Positions 29,104 through 39,370 are shown, numbered from the stretch's first letter. The stretch: DNA of 64,000 nt from Streptococcus sp. 596553 (GCF_900411395.1 NZ_OXCQ01000004.1:62001-126000); one strand, 5' to 3'. Notes: generated by a model from the letters alone, not told the origin. A program made the numbers and translations.

Positions 29104-29529
29104 TTATTCATTTTCTTCTGTTACAAATTGACTAAGCAGTCCGTTGATAAAGCGGGCTGATTTTTGATCTGAAAAATTCTTAGCAAGTTCAATAGCTTCA
29201 TTGACTGCTACCAGCTGAGGTGTATCAAATGATGTGATTTCAAAGATTCCTAAGCGTAGTAAGTTTTTTTCGACCAAGGTCAAGCGTTCAACTGTCCAGC
29301 CTGACTTGAGGTGCTGGTTGATTTGTTTATCCAACTCTTCTTTTTGAGCTTGAACACCAGAAACCAAGTTTAGAAGAAAGGCTGGGATTTGCACATCAGC
29401 ATCTTCACGGTCATGTGTGTAGGCAAAGCGACAAGCCGTTTCCATATCTGTACCGAATTCAAGGCTCATAAGAGCTTGAAAAGCGCATTTACGAAGTTCA
29501 CGTCTGGATTCTAATAGTGGACTAGTCAT
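29104..29529 (-). CDS. nusB: Transcription antitermination factor NusB
   Basis: This all-helical protein of 141 residues binds boxA RNA together with NusE and supports rRNA antitermination. Signatures are [20 protein letters not shown] at the N-terminus, LRLGIFEI and [26 protein letters not shown] near the end. The start is set at 29529 (MTSPLLES), which overlaps the stop of the upstream Asp23 gene and has GAGGA before it; an ATG six codons upstream is less likely. Confidence 0.94.
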   Translation of the reverse strand: MTSPLLESRRELRKCAFQALMSLEFGTDMETACRFAYTHDREDADVQIPAFLLNLVSGVQAQKEELDKQINQHLKSGWTVERLTLVEKNLLRLGIFEITSFDTPQLVAVNEAIELAKNFSDQKSARFINGLLSQFVTEENE

Positions 29530-29911
29530 TGAGGAAGTCCTCGTCAAACAAATCTTTCAACTCTGGTTTCGGAGTTTTATCCGGAACTATTCCCGCAACG
29601 TGAATGTTGACAATAGAAAGTTCCACATCAGCCATATTACGAACAGCGTCCTTAACAGCTTTTTGGATAGCCATAGCAACTTTTGGTACCTTCACACCGT
29701 ACTCAAGATAGAGATAGATGTCAGCAGTTAGTTCTTCGTTGCTTTCTTTTAAGTAGACGCCACGACCAAGAGAGAGTTTTGATAGGGTGTCAGATACGGA
29801 TTTATTTGAAAATGAGTGGACACCATCAACTTTAGCAGTTGCGATGGCAATGATTTTTTCAAGTACACGTGGAGCGATAACGATTTCGCCAAATTGTTCT
29901 TCAATTCCCAT
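29522..29911 (-). CDS. Asp23/Gls24 family protein (YqhY-like)
   Basis: This 129-residue protein of the Asp23 envelope-stress family has a [18 protein letters not shown] start and alternating strands, then a charged tail. In Bacillus the YqhY member lies next to acetyl-CoA carboxylase genes and influences lipid metabolism. Here it sits between efp and nusB and close to acc genes on the other strand. It overlaps nusB, so translation is coupled. The precise function is unknown. Confidence 0.85.
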   Translation of the reverse strand: MGIEEQFGEIVIAPRVLEKIIAIATAKVDGVHSFSNKSVSDTLSKLSLGRGVYLKESNEELTADIYLYLEYGVKVPKVAMAIQKAVKDAVRNMADVELSIVNIHVAGIVPDKTPKPELKDLFDEDFLND

Positions 29912-29932
29912 AGAATGACCTCTTTCTAGAGA

Positions 29933-30493
29933 TTAGGCACGAGAAACGTAAGTTCCTTCTGCAGTGTTGATGATCAATTTTTGTCCAGCTTCGATGAAGT
30001 CTGGAACGTTGACAACAAGTCCAGTTTCCATAGTCGCTGGTTTACCAGAACCTGTAACAGTAGCACCTTTGATAGATGGTTGTGTTTCAGCAACTGTTAA
30101 TTCAACAGTAGTTGGTACAGTTACACCGATTACTTCAGTTCCGTAGAATTGGATTTTCACATCAGAGTTTTCAAGGATGTAAAGCAATTCATTTTCAACG
30201 TTTACGACTGGAATTTCGTATTGGTCGTAAGTTTCAGTGTTCATGAAGTAGGCAGTTTCATCCATTTTGTACAAGTATTGAGCTGGAACAGTTTCGATAA
30301 TAGCTTGTTCGAATTTTTCTTCTGGACGGTAGCTTGTATCAAATGTAGAACCAGTACGGACATCACGCAATTTCATACGCATGATCGTGTTCCCTTTACC
30401 TGGTTTGTGGTGGCTAGCTTCCAAAACGCGGATCAATTTTCCGTCTGCAGTTTCAAATGTCATACCAGCTTTCAATTTGCTTGCTTCAATCAT
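29933..30493 (-). CDS. efp: Translation elongation factor P
   Basis: The 186-residue three-domain protein relieves ribosome stalling at polyproline. The tip loop is HHKPGKGNT with the modifiable Lys33; in Firmicutes the equivalent Lys carries a 5-aminopentanol group. The ribosome binding site is AGAGG. It is followed by the Asp23 gene and nusB in the same direction, matching an efp-asp23-nusB operon. Confidence 0.97.
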   Translation of the reverse strand: MIEASKLKAGMTFETADGKLIRVLEASHHKPGKGNTIMRMKLRDVRTGSTFDTSYRPEEKFEQAIIETVPAQYLYKMDETAYFMNTETYDQYEIPVVNVENELLYILENSDVKIQFYGTEVIGVTVPTTVELTVAETQPSIKGATVTGSGKPATMETGLVVNVPDFIEAGQKLIINTAEGTYVSRA

Positions 30494-30589
30494 GTTTTTA
30501 CCTCTTTAATAAATATTATTACTCTTCATTTTACCATAAAATCTTCTGGAAATAAAGCCAAAATAGTTATTGGGAGATGGTAGGGGAGA

Positions 30590-30622
30590 AAAAAACCAAC
30601 CTCAGGGCTGGTTTCTTTTACA
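30590..30622 (-). terminator. Terminator of the gatCAB operon
   Basis: On the minus strand the stem AACCAGCC/GGTTGGTT is followed by a T-run just after the gatB stop. Confidence 0.8.
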
Positions 30623-30624
30623 TA

Positions 30625-32067
30625 TTAATCTTCTTTCAACTTCGCCAATTCCTGGGCAAGTAGTTTAAGGGCAACTTGTGGGTTGGCTTGACCTTTGGTT
30701 GCTTTCATAAGGAATCCTGTGAAGGCCTTGTCTGCGTTACGTTTGCCTGACTTGAAGTCGGCAACGGCAGCTTCGTTATCGGCAAAGACTTGGTGGATAA
30801 TTGGAATCAAGACAGCTGGATCTGAGATTTGGACCATACCTGCTTTTTCCACGTATTCACGCGCGCCTCCGCCATTTTTAGCTAGGTGGACAAAGACTTT
30901 CTTAGCAATCTTAGAAGAGATAGTGCCGTCTTCGATAATGGCAATCATTTCTACCAAGTTTTCTGGTGTCAATTTTATTTGTTCCAGTGTCTTGCCTTCG
31001 GCATTCAAGAACTGAGCGACTTCACCTTGGAGCCAGTTAGAGACTTGTTTGGCATCACCACCAAGGGCAACAGCTTTTTCAAAGAAATCAGAAGTGATTT
31101 TGTTTGCAGTCAACTGACTAGCATCGTAGTCTGATAAACCAAGGTCGGATACGTAGCGCGCACGGCGTTCTTTTGGGAACTCTGGCAACTCAGTTCGCAT
31201 TTCCTCAATCCACTCATCTGAGATTTCAAAGAGAGGTAGGTCTGGTTCTGGGAAGTAGCGGTAGTCTGCAGCACCTTCCTTGACACGCATGAGGATGGTT
31301 GCCTTGTTAGCTTCGTCATAACGGCGTGTTTCTTGGCGAATTTGACCACCTGAGCGAAGAATTTCAGCCTGGCGTTGAACTTCGTATTCAAGACCCTTAC
31401 GAACGTTTGAGAAGGAGTTGAGGTTTTTCAACTCAGTCTTGGTACCGAAATTTTCTTGACCATAAGGACGAAGAGAAATATTAGCATCCACACGCATAGA
31501 ACCTTCTTCCATCTTGACGTCAGAAATGCCAGCGTACTGGATAACTTCCTTGAGGGCTGTTAGGTAAGCATAGGCTTCTTCTGGCGAACGCATGTCAGCT
31601 TCAGATACAATCTCAATCAATGGCACCCCTTGGCGGTTTAGGTCAACGTAAGAGTAGCCGTCTGTACCGTGGGTGTTTTTACCAGCGTCTTCCTCTAGGT
31701 GGGCACGTTCGATACCGATTTTCTTAGTTGTACCGTCTTCTAGCTCGACTTCAATCCAACCATTATAGCCGATTGGCTCATCAAACTGAGAAATTTGGTA
31801 GGCCTTTGGATTATCAGGATAGAAGTAGTTCTTGCGGTCAAAGTGCATCTTTTTATGGATGTCCATGTTGAGGGCAAGAGCAGCCTTGATACCAGCATCG
31901 ACAACCCCTTTATTGAGAACTGGCAGAACTCCTGGGAAGGACCAGTCAATCACGTTAGTGTTGGCATTTTGGTCATTTCCAAAGTGGGCAGAAGTAGGTG
32001 AGAAGATTTTTGAATTGGTGTTGAGCTCTACGTGGACTTCAAGTCCAATGACTGTTTCAAAGTTCAT
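30625..32067 (-). CDS. gatB: Aspartyl/glutamyl-tRNA amidotransferase subunit B
   Basis: The 480-residue GatB activates the misacylated Glu-tRNA-Gln or Asp-tRNA-Asn. The N-terminal signature is [14 protein letters not shown], and [18 protein letters not shown] is the GatB/PET112 motif. A C-terminal YqeY-like tail domain covers about residues 330-480. The ATG overlaps the gatA stop by one base. It is the last gene of the gatCAB operon. Confidence 0.97.
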   Translation of the reverse strand: MNFETVIGLEVHVELNTNSKIFSPTSAHFGNDQNANTNVIDWSFPGVLPVLNKGVVDAGIKAALALNMDIHKKMHFDRKNYFYPDNPKAYQISQFDEPIGYNGWIEVELEDGTTKKIGIERAHLEEDAGKNTHGTDGYSYVDLNRQGVPLIEIVSEADMRSPEEAYAYLTALKEVIQYAGISDVKMEEGSMRVDANISLRPYGQENFGTKTELKNLNSFSNVRKGLEYEVQRQAEILRSGGQIRQETRRYDEANKATILMRVKEGAADYRYFPEPDLPLFEISDEWIEEMRTELPEFPKERRARYVSDLGLSDYDASQLTANKITSDFFEKAVALGGDAKQVSNWLQGEVAQFLNAEGKTLEQIKLTPENLVEMIAIIEDGTISSKIAKKVFVHLAKNGGGAREYVEKAGMVQISDPAVLIPIIHQVFADNEAAVADFKSGKRNADKAFTGFLMKATKGQANPQVALKLLAQELAKLKED

Positions 32068-33533
32068 TAGTTGTCACCTCCAAAAATCACAGGTTGTTGT
32101 TTGTGGTAGTCTGTTGTTGCCTCAAAAGCAGCAGCAGCTTGGTAAATGGTTTCCTCAGAATATTTAGGACCAATCAATTGTAGACCGACAGGTAGACCTT
32201 GAGAGAATCCAGCAGGAATCGAAATTCCTGGTAGACCAGCTAAGTTGACTGGGATGGTCAAGAGGTCAGCCAAGTACATGGCAACTGGGTCATGGTTGAG
32301 TGAGTCCAAGTCATAGGCAACACTAGGAGCAGTTGGACCCAAAATCAAGTCGTAATCCGCGAAGACTTTTTCGAAATCGTGGATGATGAGGGTACGGACT
32401 TGACCAGCCTTCTTGTAGTAGGCATCGTAGTAGCCTGATGAAAGACTGAAAGTACCTAACATGATACGACGTTTCACTTCTTCACCGAAACCTTGGCTAC
32501 GGCTGTTTACATAGATTTCATCAAGATTAGTCGCATCCTCTGCGCGGTAGCCGTAACGGATACCGTCAAAGCGTTGCAAGTTTGATGAAGCTTCAGATGA
32601 AGCGATGATGTAGTATACGGCAACCCCGTATTTAGAGTGAGGAAGGCTGACTTCTTCAACGATAGCACCAAGTTTCTCAAAGTGCTTAGCGGCATTCAGG
32701 ATGGTTTCTTTAACTTCTGGGTCAATTCCTTCACCGAGATATTCCTTAGGCAAAGCGATTTTCATGCCCTTGATGTCTTGACCGATTTTTGAAGTAAAGT
32801 CGGCAATGCGGACAGGAGCAGAAGTAGAGTCTTTTGCATCTTCGTTGGCAATAGCGTTGAGCAAGAGGGCGTTTTCCTTAACAGTTGGTGCGAAAGGTCC
32901 GATTTGATCTAATGAGCTACCGAAGGCAATGAGACCGAAACGAGAAACTGTTCCGTAGGTTGGTTTGAGACCAACAATCCCGTTGAAGGCAGCAGGTTGG
33001 CGGATAGAACCACCCGTATCAGAACCAAGTGATAAGCGGACTTGTCCTGAGGCTACAGCTGCAGCAGAACCACTTGATGATCCACCAGGAACCTTGCTGT
33101 GGTCCCAAGCATTTTTAGTGGCACCGTAGTGAGAAGTTTCACCTGACCCCCCCATGGCAAATTCGTCCATGTTGGTTTTCCCTACGACAATCATACACTT
33201 GGCTTTTGCATTGGCAACGGCTGTCGCATCAAAAATTGGCTCATAGTTGTAGAGCATTTTTGAGGCAGCAGTTGTGAGAATGCCGTCTGTAGAGATATTA
33301 TCCTTAACAGCAAGTGGAATTCCTGAAAGGACATTGTCAGCGTCAATTCCAGCTTCATCAATAGCTTTGGCTTGAGCAAGAGCTTGTTCCTCAGCGATTG
33401 TGACGAAAGCGTTGATAGCTGTCTCGCGAGATTGGATATCTTCAAGGGTTGCTTGGGTCAATTCAGTTGCAGAAATTTCCTTAGAGACAAGGAGATCGTG
33501 TAAGTCTTCAATGGTTTTATTGTTGAAAGTCAT
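32067..33533 (-). CDS. gatA: Aspartyl/glutamyl-tRNA amidotransferase subunit A
   Basis: This amidase-signature enzyme of 488 residues releases ammonia from glutamine for GatB. The amidase signature [14 protein letters not shown] includes the cis-Ser and the nucleophile lies in [12 protein letters not shown]. The catalytic Lys sits in the AVKDNIST segment. It overlaps gatC and gatB by one base each. Confidence 0.97.
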   Translation of the reverse strand: MTFNNKTIEDLHDLLVSKEISATELTQATLEDIQSRETAINAFVTIAEEQALAQAKAIDEAGIDADNVLSGIPLAVKDNISTDGILTTAASKMLYNYEPIFDATAVANAKAKCMIVVGKTNMDEFAMGGSGETSHYGATKNAWDHSKVPGGSSSGSAAAVASGQVRLSLGSDTGGSIRQPAAFNGIVGLKPTYGTVSRFGLIAFGSSLDQIGPFAPTVKENALLLNAIANEDAKDSTSAPVRIADFTSKIGQDIKGMKIALPKEYLGEGIDPEVKETILNAAKHFEKLGAIVEEVSLPHSKYGVAVYYIIASSEASSNLQRFDGIRYGYRAEDATNLDEIYVNSRSQGFGEEVKRRIMLGTFSLSSGYYDAYYKKAGQVRTLIIHDFEKVFADYDLILGPTAPSVAYDLDSLNHDPVAMYLADLLTIPVNLAGLPGISIPAGFSQGLPVGLQLIGPKYSEETIYQAAAAFEATTDYHKQQPVIFGGDN

Positions 33534-33835
33534 TAGGCATCTCCTCCATCGTCTAGGATAGCTGGTACCTTGATATAGTAGTTGTCTTTTTCAGGTACGT
33601 TCTTAAACAGGCGGTCACGGTCTGTACCTTCTTCGGCCACATCAGGGCGGAGTACAGTTTTGCGGTCAGCCATGGTTGTAGTAGGTGCGACACCAGTAGT
33701 GTCAACTTCGCCCAGCAATTCAACCATGTCAACAATCTTAGACAAGGTAGTCGCAAAGGCAGCAGTTTCTTCTTCAGAGAATCTTAATTTTGAAAGATTG
33801 GCAACGTGTGTTACCTCTTCTTGCGTAATTTTCAT
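33533..33835 (-). CDS. gatC: Aspartyl/glutamyl-tRNA amidotransferase subunit C
   Basis: This 100-residue protein stabilises GatA in the complex. The start [20 protein letters not shown] and the C-terminal [15 protein letters not shown] pattern are typical of GatC. It is the first gene of the gatCAB operon, with a ribosome binding site AAAGGA and an extended -10 box (TGGTAAAAT) about 40 bases upstream. Confidence 0.96.
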   Translation of the reverse strand: MKITQEEVTHVANLSKLRFSEEETAAFATTLSKIVDMVELLGEVDTTGVAPTTTMADRKTVLRPDVAEEGTDRDRLFKNVPEKDNYYIKVPAILDDGGDA

Positions 33836-33929
33836 CTTGCATCCTTTCGTGAAATGATGATTTTTAGTCTGTTCTATTTTACCATATTTTCCTATAAATA
33901 AGGGAGGGGGAAGTGAAAAGAAATAGAAA

Positions 33930-33958
33930 TTGAAAAAAATGCTAAAATCCGATATAAT
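33930..33958 (+). promoter_or_regulatory. Promoter of prfC
   Basis: TTGAAA (33930-33935) and TATAAT (33953-33958) are 17 bases apart. The leader before prfC is about 80 bases. Confidence 0.75.
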
Positions 33959-34047
33959 GGAGTGTTGAAAGGAATGGTAAAATCCAATGTAAAAATCATT
34001 CTTAGCTATCGAAACAAGGAAAATAGAGAATCAAAGAAAGAGAACTT

Positions 34048-35592
34048 ATGAATATTCAAGAAGAAATTAAGAAACGCCGTACCTTTGCCATCATCTCCCA
34101 CCCTGACGCGGGGAAAACTACTATTACTGAGCAGTTGCTCTACTTTGGGGGCGAGATTCGTGAGGCTGGTACGGTTAAAGGAAAGAAAACAGGGACTTTT
34201 GCCAAGTCTGACTGGATGGATATCGAGAAGCAACGTGGGATTTCGGTTACTTCATCTGTTATGCAGTTTGACTACGATGGCAAGCGCGTGAATATCCTAG
34301 ACACACCAGGGCACGAGGACTTCTCAGAAGATACTTATCGTACCTTGATGGCGGTGGATGCTGCGGTCATGGTCGTGGATTCTGCCAAGGGTATCGAGGC
34401 CCAAACTAAGAAGTTGTTTGAGGTTGTCAAACACCGTGGCATTCCAGTCTTTACCTTTATGAACAAGCTAGACCGTGACGGACGTGAGCCACTGGACCTC
34501 TTGCAAGAATTGGAAGAAGTCTTGGGAATTGCTAGCTACCCTATGAACTGGCCAATCGGGATGGGGAAAGCTTTTGAGGGTTTGTATGATCTCTATAACC
34601 AACGCCTGGAGCTCTACAAAAGGGATGAGCGTTTTGCTAGTCTAGAAGATGGGGACAAGCTTTTTGGTAGCAATCCTTTCTACGAGCAAGTCAAAGATGA
34701 TATTGAACTTTTAAATGAAGCTGGAAATGAGTTTTCAGAGGAAGCTATCCTTGCTGGAGAATTGACACCTGTCTTCTTTGGTTCAGCTTTGACAAACTTT
34801 GGTGTGCAGACCTTCCTTGAGACCTTCCTCAAGTTTGCTCCAGAACCACATGGACACAAGAAAACAGACGGTGAAGTTGTGGATCCGTACGACAAGGATT
34901 TCTCAGGATTTGTCTTTAAAATCCAAGCCAACATGGACCCTCGTCACCGTGACCGTATTGCCTTTGTCCGTATCGTATCAGGCGAATTTGAGCGTGGTAT
35001 GAGTGTCAACCTGCCTCGTACTGGTAAGGGAGCTAAGCTGTCAAATGTTACTCAGTTTATGGCGGAAAGTCGTGAGAATGTAACCAATGCCGTGGCGGGT
35101 GATATTATCGGTGTATACGATACAGGTACTTATCAAGTTGGGGATACCTTGACAGTTGGGAAAAACAAATTTGAATTTGAACCACTGCCAACCTTTACAC
35201 CTGAGATTTTCATGAAAGTTTCTGCCAAGAATGTCATGAAGCAAAAATCCTTCCACAAGGGGATTGAGCAACTGGTGCAAGAGGGGGCTATTCAGCTTTA
35301 TAAGAATTACCAAACAGGCGAGTATATGCTGGGAGCTGTAGGTCAACTCCAGTTTGAAGTCTTTAAGCACCGTATGGAGGGCGAGTACAATGCGGAAGTC
35401 GTCATGAGCCCAATGGGGAAAAAGACCGTTCGTTGGATCAAGCCTGAGGACTTGGATGAACGCATGTCGTCAAGTCGCAATATCTTGGCTAAAGACCGCT
35501 TTGACCAACCAGTCTTCCTCTTTGAAAATGACTTTGCCCTCCGTTGGTTTGCGGACAAGTATCCAGATGTAGAGTTGGAAGAAAAAATGTAG
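34048..35592 (+). CDS. prfC: Peptide chain release factor 3
   Basis: This translational GTPase of 514 residues recycles RF1/RF2 after termination. The G-domain motifs are [13 protein letters not shown] (G1), [10 protein letters not shown] (G2), DTPGHEDFS (G3) and NKLD (G4). It is monocistronic from its own promoter. The downstream 390 bases hold an array of palindromes. Confidence 0.97.
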   Translation: MNIQEEIKKRRTFAIISHPDAGKTTITEQLLYFGGEIREAGTVKGKKTGTFAKSDWMDIEKQRGISVTSSVMQFDYDGKRVNILDTPGHEDFSEDTYRTLMAVDAAVMVVDSAKGIEAQTKKLFEVVKHRGIPVFTFMNKLDRDGREPLDLLQELEEVLGIASYPMNWPIGMGKAFEGLYDLYNQRLELYKRDERFASLEDGDKLFGSNPFYEQVKDDIELLNEAGNEFSEEAILAGELTPVFFGSALTNFGVQTFLETFLKFAPEPHGHKKTDGEVVDPYDKDFSGFVFKIQANMDPRHRDRIAFVRIVSGEFERGMSVNLPRTGKGAKLSNVTQFMAESRENVTNAVAGDIIGVYDTGTYQVGDTLTVGKNKFEFEPLPTFTPEIFMKVSAKNVMKQKSFHKGIEQLVQEGAIQLYKNYQTGEYMLGAVGQLQFEVFKHRMEGEYNAEVVMSPMGKKTVRWIKPEDLDERMSSSRNILAKDRFDQPVFLFENDFALRWFADKYPDVELEEKM

Positions 35593-35990
35593 ATCGCCAA
35601 AGTTACTTGATTGTGTAACAATCTAAGTAACTAACGCCAAGTTTCTATGGAACTTGGCTAGGCGCTCCACTAGTAAAGTTTTACGAATAATATCGATTCG
35701 TAAAACTTTACGTCGTAACAGTTAGCAAGCGGTAACTGCCTCACTAACTACGTTTGGCAAATAGGATCGATTTGTAAAACTCCGTGTCGTAATGTAAAAA
35801 ATAGCCTTACCTAAACGCTTCACTAGGCAAAGTCCACGAATGGTATAGATTCGTAAAACTTTCCGTCGTAACTGGTAGTGAGTGGTCTAGCTAACTGCTT
35901 TACTAACTACGTTTGGCAAATGGAATCGATTTGCCAAGCCCCGTGTCGTGGTGTAAAAAATAGCCTTATCTAAACGCTTTGCCGTCATAA
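35593..35990 (+). repeat. Array of palindromic repeats with a ~160-base tandem duplication, downstream of prfC
   Basis: At least six hairpins occur. The clearest are 35601-35632 (AGTTACTT/AAGTAACT), 35636-35658 (GCCAAGTT/AACTTGGC), 35674-35710 (perfect 15-bp stem, TAAAGTTTTACGAAT) and 35913-35937 (TTGGCAAAT/ATTTGCCAA). The segment ACTAACTACGTTTGGCAAAT recurs at 35743 and 35903, and GTAAAAAATAGCCTTA recurs with the same spacing of about 160 bases. Many loops contain ATCGAT or GATC. No coding potential is seen. The first hairpins may also act as prfC terminator. Confidence 0.75.
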
Positions 35991-36044
35991 TGGAAAGTAA
36001 GCTCCCCAAACATATGATGGGAATAAAAAGAAATGAGATAAAGA

Positions 36045-36432
36045 GTGAAAGAAGAGAAAAAAGCGATTGTCTTAGGCGCAGGTAATGCTCAGTATGAATA
36101 AAGTTGAAACAACAATAAAGTCCCTGTGTGTTCATTATAATAATCGGAAGTTTTATATTTTTAATGATGATCTTCCGATTGACAGTAGTATTCTGAAAGA
36201 TTATCGTTTGCCCTTTGAGGGACTTTCTTACGCTACCTTCTTTAGGTATTTTCTTCCAAAGTATGTAAGTGAGGTTCGTGTACTGTATTTAGACTTGGAT
36301 ATTATCGTAAGAAAACCGATAGATGAGCTGTGGTACTTAGACCTTACAGGCATCTCCTTAGTAGCAGTTAGAGATGATTTTTATACACCTATTTTCAATG
36401 CTGGTTTTTTGTTAATCAACAATGACATGTGA
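36045..36432 (+). pseudogene. Glycosyltransferase family 8 remnant (frameshifted, truncated)
   Basis: Starting at a GTG (36045) the frame reads VKEEKKAIVLGAGNAQY, a typical GT8 N-terminus, then hits a stop. The homologous continuation NKVETTIKSLCVHYN runs in another frame to 36432, so bases have been lost or gained near 36093. The remaining part keeps the donor/metal DxD motif (LYLDLDIIV) and the FNAGFLLIN block but ends where about half the domain should follow. Intact relatives add sugars to surface glycans or proteins. The gene is almost certainly inactive. Confidence 0.75.
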
Positions 36433-36433
36433 A

Positions 36434-36770
36434 GAGCAGAAAATGTCACGTAAAATCTGATTTAAGACACAAATAAAAAATCTTCCAATTCTCTGTTTCC
36501 GTGTCTGAAGGCTTCTTTTCCTTTCTGTTGATAGGCTAGTAGCAGACGATTGATTTGTCTTTCAGAAAGATTGAGTTCGACACAGGCCCGTTTCTTTGTT
36601 TTCTTTCCTTGGGCTATAGCTTTTATCACAAGATATTTTTTCATTTCATTCATATTTAGTTGGATCCTTTTCATATGACTATTCTACCAAATGGGACATT
36701 TTCACGTTCGATTTACTAAAGACATTATCACATTCGAATCACAAATAAATAAAAAAATCTTCCAATTCCC
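36434..36770 (-). mobile_element. IS remnant with transposase N-terminal helix-turn-helix fragment
   Basis: A 70-codon minus-strand frame (36462-36674) encodes a basic helix-turn-helix start: KKRACVELNLSERQINRLLL. This resembles the N-terminus of IS1202-type (ISNCY) transposases; the catalytic part is missing. GAAAATGTC (36439) and GACATTTTC (36692) face each other at the edges like terminal inverted repeats. The string ATAAA..ATCTTCCAATTC occurs at both 36470-36491 and 36742-36768, suggesting a nested or duplicated fragment. The element is dead. Confidence 0.65.
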
Positions 36771-36857
36771 TTGCAAAAATGAAGAAAGTGTGATAACATA
36801 GTACGGTATGTGGTGCTAGCACATCCGCTATATTAGATCTAATAGGAGGAAAACACA

Positions 36858-37046
36858 ATGGCTAAAGTATGTTACTTTACAGGTCGTAAGACTGTATCAG
36901 GAAACAACCGTTCACACGCGATGAACCAAACAAAACGTGCCGTAAAACCAAACCTTCAAAAAGTTACTGTTCTTATCGATGGTAAACCTAAAAAAGTTTG
37001 GGCTTCAGCTCGTGCTTTGAAATCAGGTAAAGTTGAACGTGTTTAA
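36858..37046 (+). CDS. rpmB: 50S ribosomal protein L28
   Basis: This 62-residue basic ribosomal protein starts [20 protein letters not shown] and ends in LKSGKVERV. The ribosome binding site TAGGAGG lies before the ATG. A possible promoter (TTGCAA near 36771, TAACAT near 36794) begins right where the IS remnant ends, and a small palindrome GTGGTGCTAGCACAT lies in the leader. It is monocistronic, with a terminator. Confidence 0.98.
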   Translation: MAKVCYFTGRKTVSGNNRSHAMNQTKRAVKPNLQKVTVLIDGKPKKVWASARALKSGKVERV

Positions 37047-37057
37047 TAATAAAAGCA

Positions 37058-37082
37058 AGGAGACCTCAGGGTCTTTTTCTTT
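37058..37082 (+). terminator. Terminator after rpmB
   Basis: The short stem AGACC/GGTCT (37061-37074) is followed by TTTTCTTTT. Confidence 0.75.
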
Positions 37083-37200
37083 TGTCATAGCGAAAAAATC
37101 ATTTTAAAAGCAGAGTAAATATCCGCTGATACAGTATTCTGCTTTTACACTTGGGATGAAATATGATAAAATAGAGTATCAACTAGTTGAGGTAAAAAGG

Positions 37201-37566
37201 ATGACTGTAAAAATTAATACAAAAGATGGTCAAATCGAACTAACAGATGAAGTGATTGCAACCGTCGTAGGTGGTGCAACAACTGAGATTTTTGGTGTGG
37301 TCGGTATGGCTAGTAAAAATGCCCTCAAAGATAATTTCCAAGCCCTTCTAGGTAAGGAAAATTATTCCAAAGGTGTCGTCGTAAAGGCAGCTGAAGATGG
37401 CAGCATTGCAGTTGATGTGTATACCGTGTTGAGCTACGGAACAAAGATTAGTGAAGTGTCAAAAAACATTCAAGAGCGTGTTGCCTTTAGCTTGGAAAAC
37501 CAGCTTGGAATCACTGCTCAGACTGTAAATGTCTACATTCAAAATATCAAAGTTGTAGGAGAATAA
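37201..37566 (+). CDS. Asp23/Gls24 family protein (YloU-like)
   Basis: This 121-residue protein is the second Asp23-family member in the window. It begins MTVKINTKDGQIELTDEVIATVVGG and has the same alternating strand pattern as YloU. It precedes fakA by two bases, the same pair order (yloU-yloV) as in Bacillus, which suggests a link to fatty acid kinase or the envelope. The start at 37201 is preceded by GAGG; a longer frame from 37156 has no ribosome binding site. Confidence 0.87.
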   Translation: MTVKINTKDGQIELTDEVIATVVGGATTEIFGVVGMASKNALKDNFQALLGKENYSKGVVVKAAEDGSIAVDVYTVLSYGTKISEVSKNIQERVAFSLENQLGITAQTVNVYIQNIKVVGE

Positions 37567-37568
37567 CC

Positions 37569-39236
37569 GTGTCAAAAATTACTACTAGCTTATTTCAAGA
37601 AATGGTGCAGGCTGCATCAACTCGCTTGAATAAGCAAGCTGAATATGTCAATTCATTAAACGTCTTCCCCGTTCCAGATGGAGATACTGGAACAAACATG
37701 GGAATGACCATTGAAAATGGTGCTAAAGAAGTTGCAGACAAGCCAGCTTCTACAGTTGGCGAGGTAGCGAGCATTCTTGCCAAAGGGCTTTTGATGGGTG
37801 CGCGGGGGAACTCAGGAGTTATTACGTCTCAGCTTTTCCGTGGATTTTCACAAGCCATCAAGGATAAAGACGAGTTAACAGGTCAAGACTTGGCCCTTGC
37901 CTTCCAATCAGGTGTGGAAGTTGCCTATAAGGCAGTGATGAAGCCAGTTGAAGGAACGATTTTGACAGTTTCTCGTGGTGCTGCTATCGGTGCTAAGAAA
38001 AAAGCTGAGCAAACAGATGACGCTGTTGAAGTCATGCGCGCAGCCTTGGAAGGTGCTAAAACAGCTCTAGCTAAAACACCAGACATGCTTCCAGTATTGA
38101 AAGAAGTTGGCGTTGTGGACTCAGGTGGTCAAGGACTGGTCTTCATCTACGAAGGTTTCCTTTCAGCCCTTACTGGCGAATATATTGCATCGGAGGACTT
38201 TGTAGCGACTCCTGCTAATATGAGTGAAATGATCAATGCAGAGCACCACAAGTCTGTGGCTGGTCATGTAGCGACTGAGGACATCACCTTTGGTTATTGT
38301 ACTGAAATCATGGTAGCTCTTAAACAAGGTCCAACCTATGCCAAAGATTTTGACTACGATGAATTCCGTAATTACTTGAATGAGCTTGGAGACTCTCTCC
38401 TCGTTGTCAATGATGATGAAATCGTCAAAGTCCATGTTCATACAGAAGATCCAGGACTGGTTATGCAAGAAGGTCTCAAATATGGTAGCTTGGTCAAGGT
38501 AAAAGTTGATAATATGCGTAACCAACACGAGGCACAGGTTGAGAAAGAAGCTGCTCAAGTTAGCAAGCCTGCTGAAGAAAAAGAGTATGCTTTGATTGCT
38601 GTAGTGGCTGGTAAAGGTCTAGCAGATATCTTCCGTTCTCAAGGTGTGGATTATGTTATCGAAGGCGGTCAAACCATGAACCCTTCAACAGAAGACTTTA
38701 TCAAGGCTGTTGAACAGGTCAATGCTCGTAACATTATCTTCCTACCAAACAACAAAAATATCTTCATGGCTGCTCAATCTGCAACAGAAGTTTTGGAGCA
38801 ACCAGCAGTGGTGGTAGAGGCTTGCACTCTCCCTCAAGGTTTGACAAGTCTTCTTGCCTTTGATCCAAGCAAGTCCATTGAAGAAAACCAAGAGCGTATG
38901 ACAGCTGCTCTTAGCGATGTCGTTAGCGGAAGCGTCACAACAGCCGTGCGTGATACAACCATTGATGGCTTAGAAATCCATGAAAACGATAATCTTGGTA
39001 TGGTGGATGGGAAAATCCTCGTGTCAAACCCTGACATGCACCAAACCTTGACTGAAACATTGAAACATATGTTGGATGAAGATAGTGAAATCGTAACCTT
39101 CTATGTCGGTGAAGACGGAAGCGAAGAACTTGCCAATGAAATTGCTCAAGAAATCGCAGAAGAATTCGAAGACATTGAAGTTGAGATTCACCAAGGTCAA
39201 CAACCTGTTTACCCATACCTATTTAGTGTGGAATAA
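37569..39236 (+). CDS. fakA: Fatty acid kinase subunit FakA (DhaL-like)
   Basis: This 555-residue protein has an N-terminal DhaL-type ATP-binding domain (NVFPVPDGDTGTNMGMT, about residues 29-45), a middle region and a C-terminal DegV-like domain. FakA phosphorylates fatty acids held by FakB proteins so that host-derived fatty acids enter phospholipids, and these acyl products feed back on FabT and the fab genes upstream. GTG start with AGGAG upstream; a terminator follows. Confidence 0.93.
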   Translation: MSKITTSLFQEMVQAASTRLNKQAEYVNSLNVFPVPDGDTGTNMGMTIENGAKEVADKPASTVGEVASILAKGLLMGARGNSGVITSQLFRGFSQAIKDKDELTGQDLALAFQSGVEVAYKAVMKPVEGTILTVSRGAAIGAKKKAEQTDDAVEVMRAALEGAKTALAKTPDMLPVLKEVGVVDSGGQGLVFIYEGFLSALTGEYIASEDFVATPANMSEMINAEHHKSVAGHVATEDITFGYCTEIMVALKQGPTYAKDFDYDEFRNYLNELGDSLLVVNDDEIVKVHVHTEDPGLVMQEGLKYGSLVKVKVDNMRNQHEAQVEKEAAQVSKPAEEKEYALIAVVAGKGLADIFRSQGVDYVIEGGQTMNPSTEDFIKAVEQVNARNIIFLPNNKNIFMAAQSATEVLEQPAVVVEACTLPQGLTSLLAFDPSKSIEENQERMTAALSDVVSGSVTTAVRDTTIDGLEIHENDNLGMVDGKILVSNPDMHQTLTETLKHMLDEDSEIVTFYVGEDGSEELANEIAQEIAEEFEDIEVEIHQGQQPVYPYLFSVE

Positions 39237-39242
39237 GATTAA

Positions 39243-39272
39243 TGAAGAACTGAGAAATCGGTTCTTTTTTCT
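39243..39272 (+). terminator. Terminator after fakA
   Basis: The stem AAGAAC/GTTCTT with a 10-base loop is followed by a T-run. Confidence 0.8.
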
Positions 39273-39343
39273 TTTTTAGTAAATGAAATCGGTATCTTTT
39301 TAATAAAAACAAAAATAACATTCATAAATAAACGTTAAAATAG

Positions 39344-39358
39344 AAAATTCAGAAAATT
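39344..39358 (+). promoter_or_regulatory. CodY-box-like site upstream of ilvB
   Basis: AAAATTCAGAAAATT matches the CodY consensus AATTTTCWGAAAATT in 13 of 15 positions, centred about 54 bases before the predicted transcription start. CodY represses branched-chain amino acid synthesis when these amino acids are abundant. Confidence 0.6.
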
Positions 39359-39370
39359 TCTTCTTTTCTC

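Noticed and set aside
35678..35690. TACGAATA, matching the ComX competence box
   Set aside because: It lies inside a palindrome of the post-prfC repeat array, and no gene with a start codon follows at the expected distance. A chance match is more likely.
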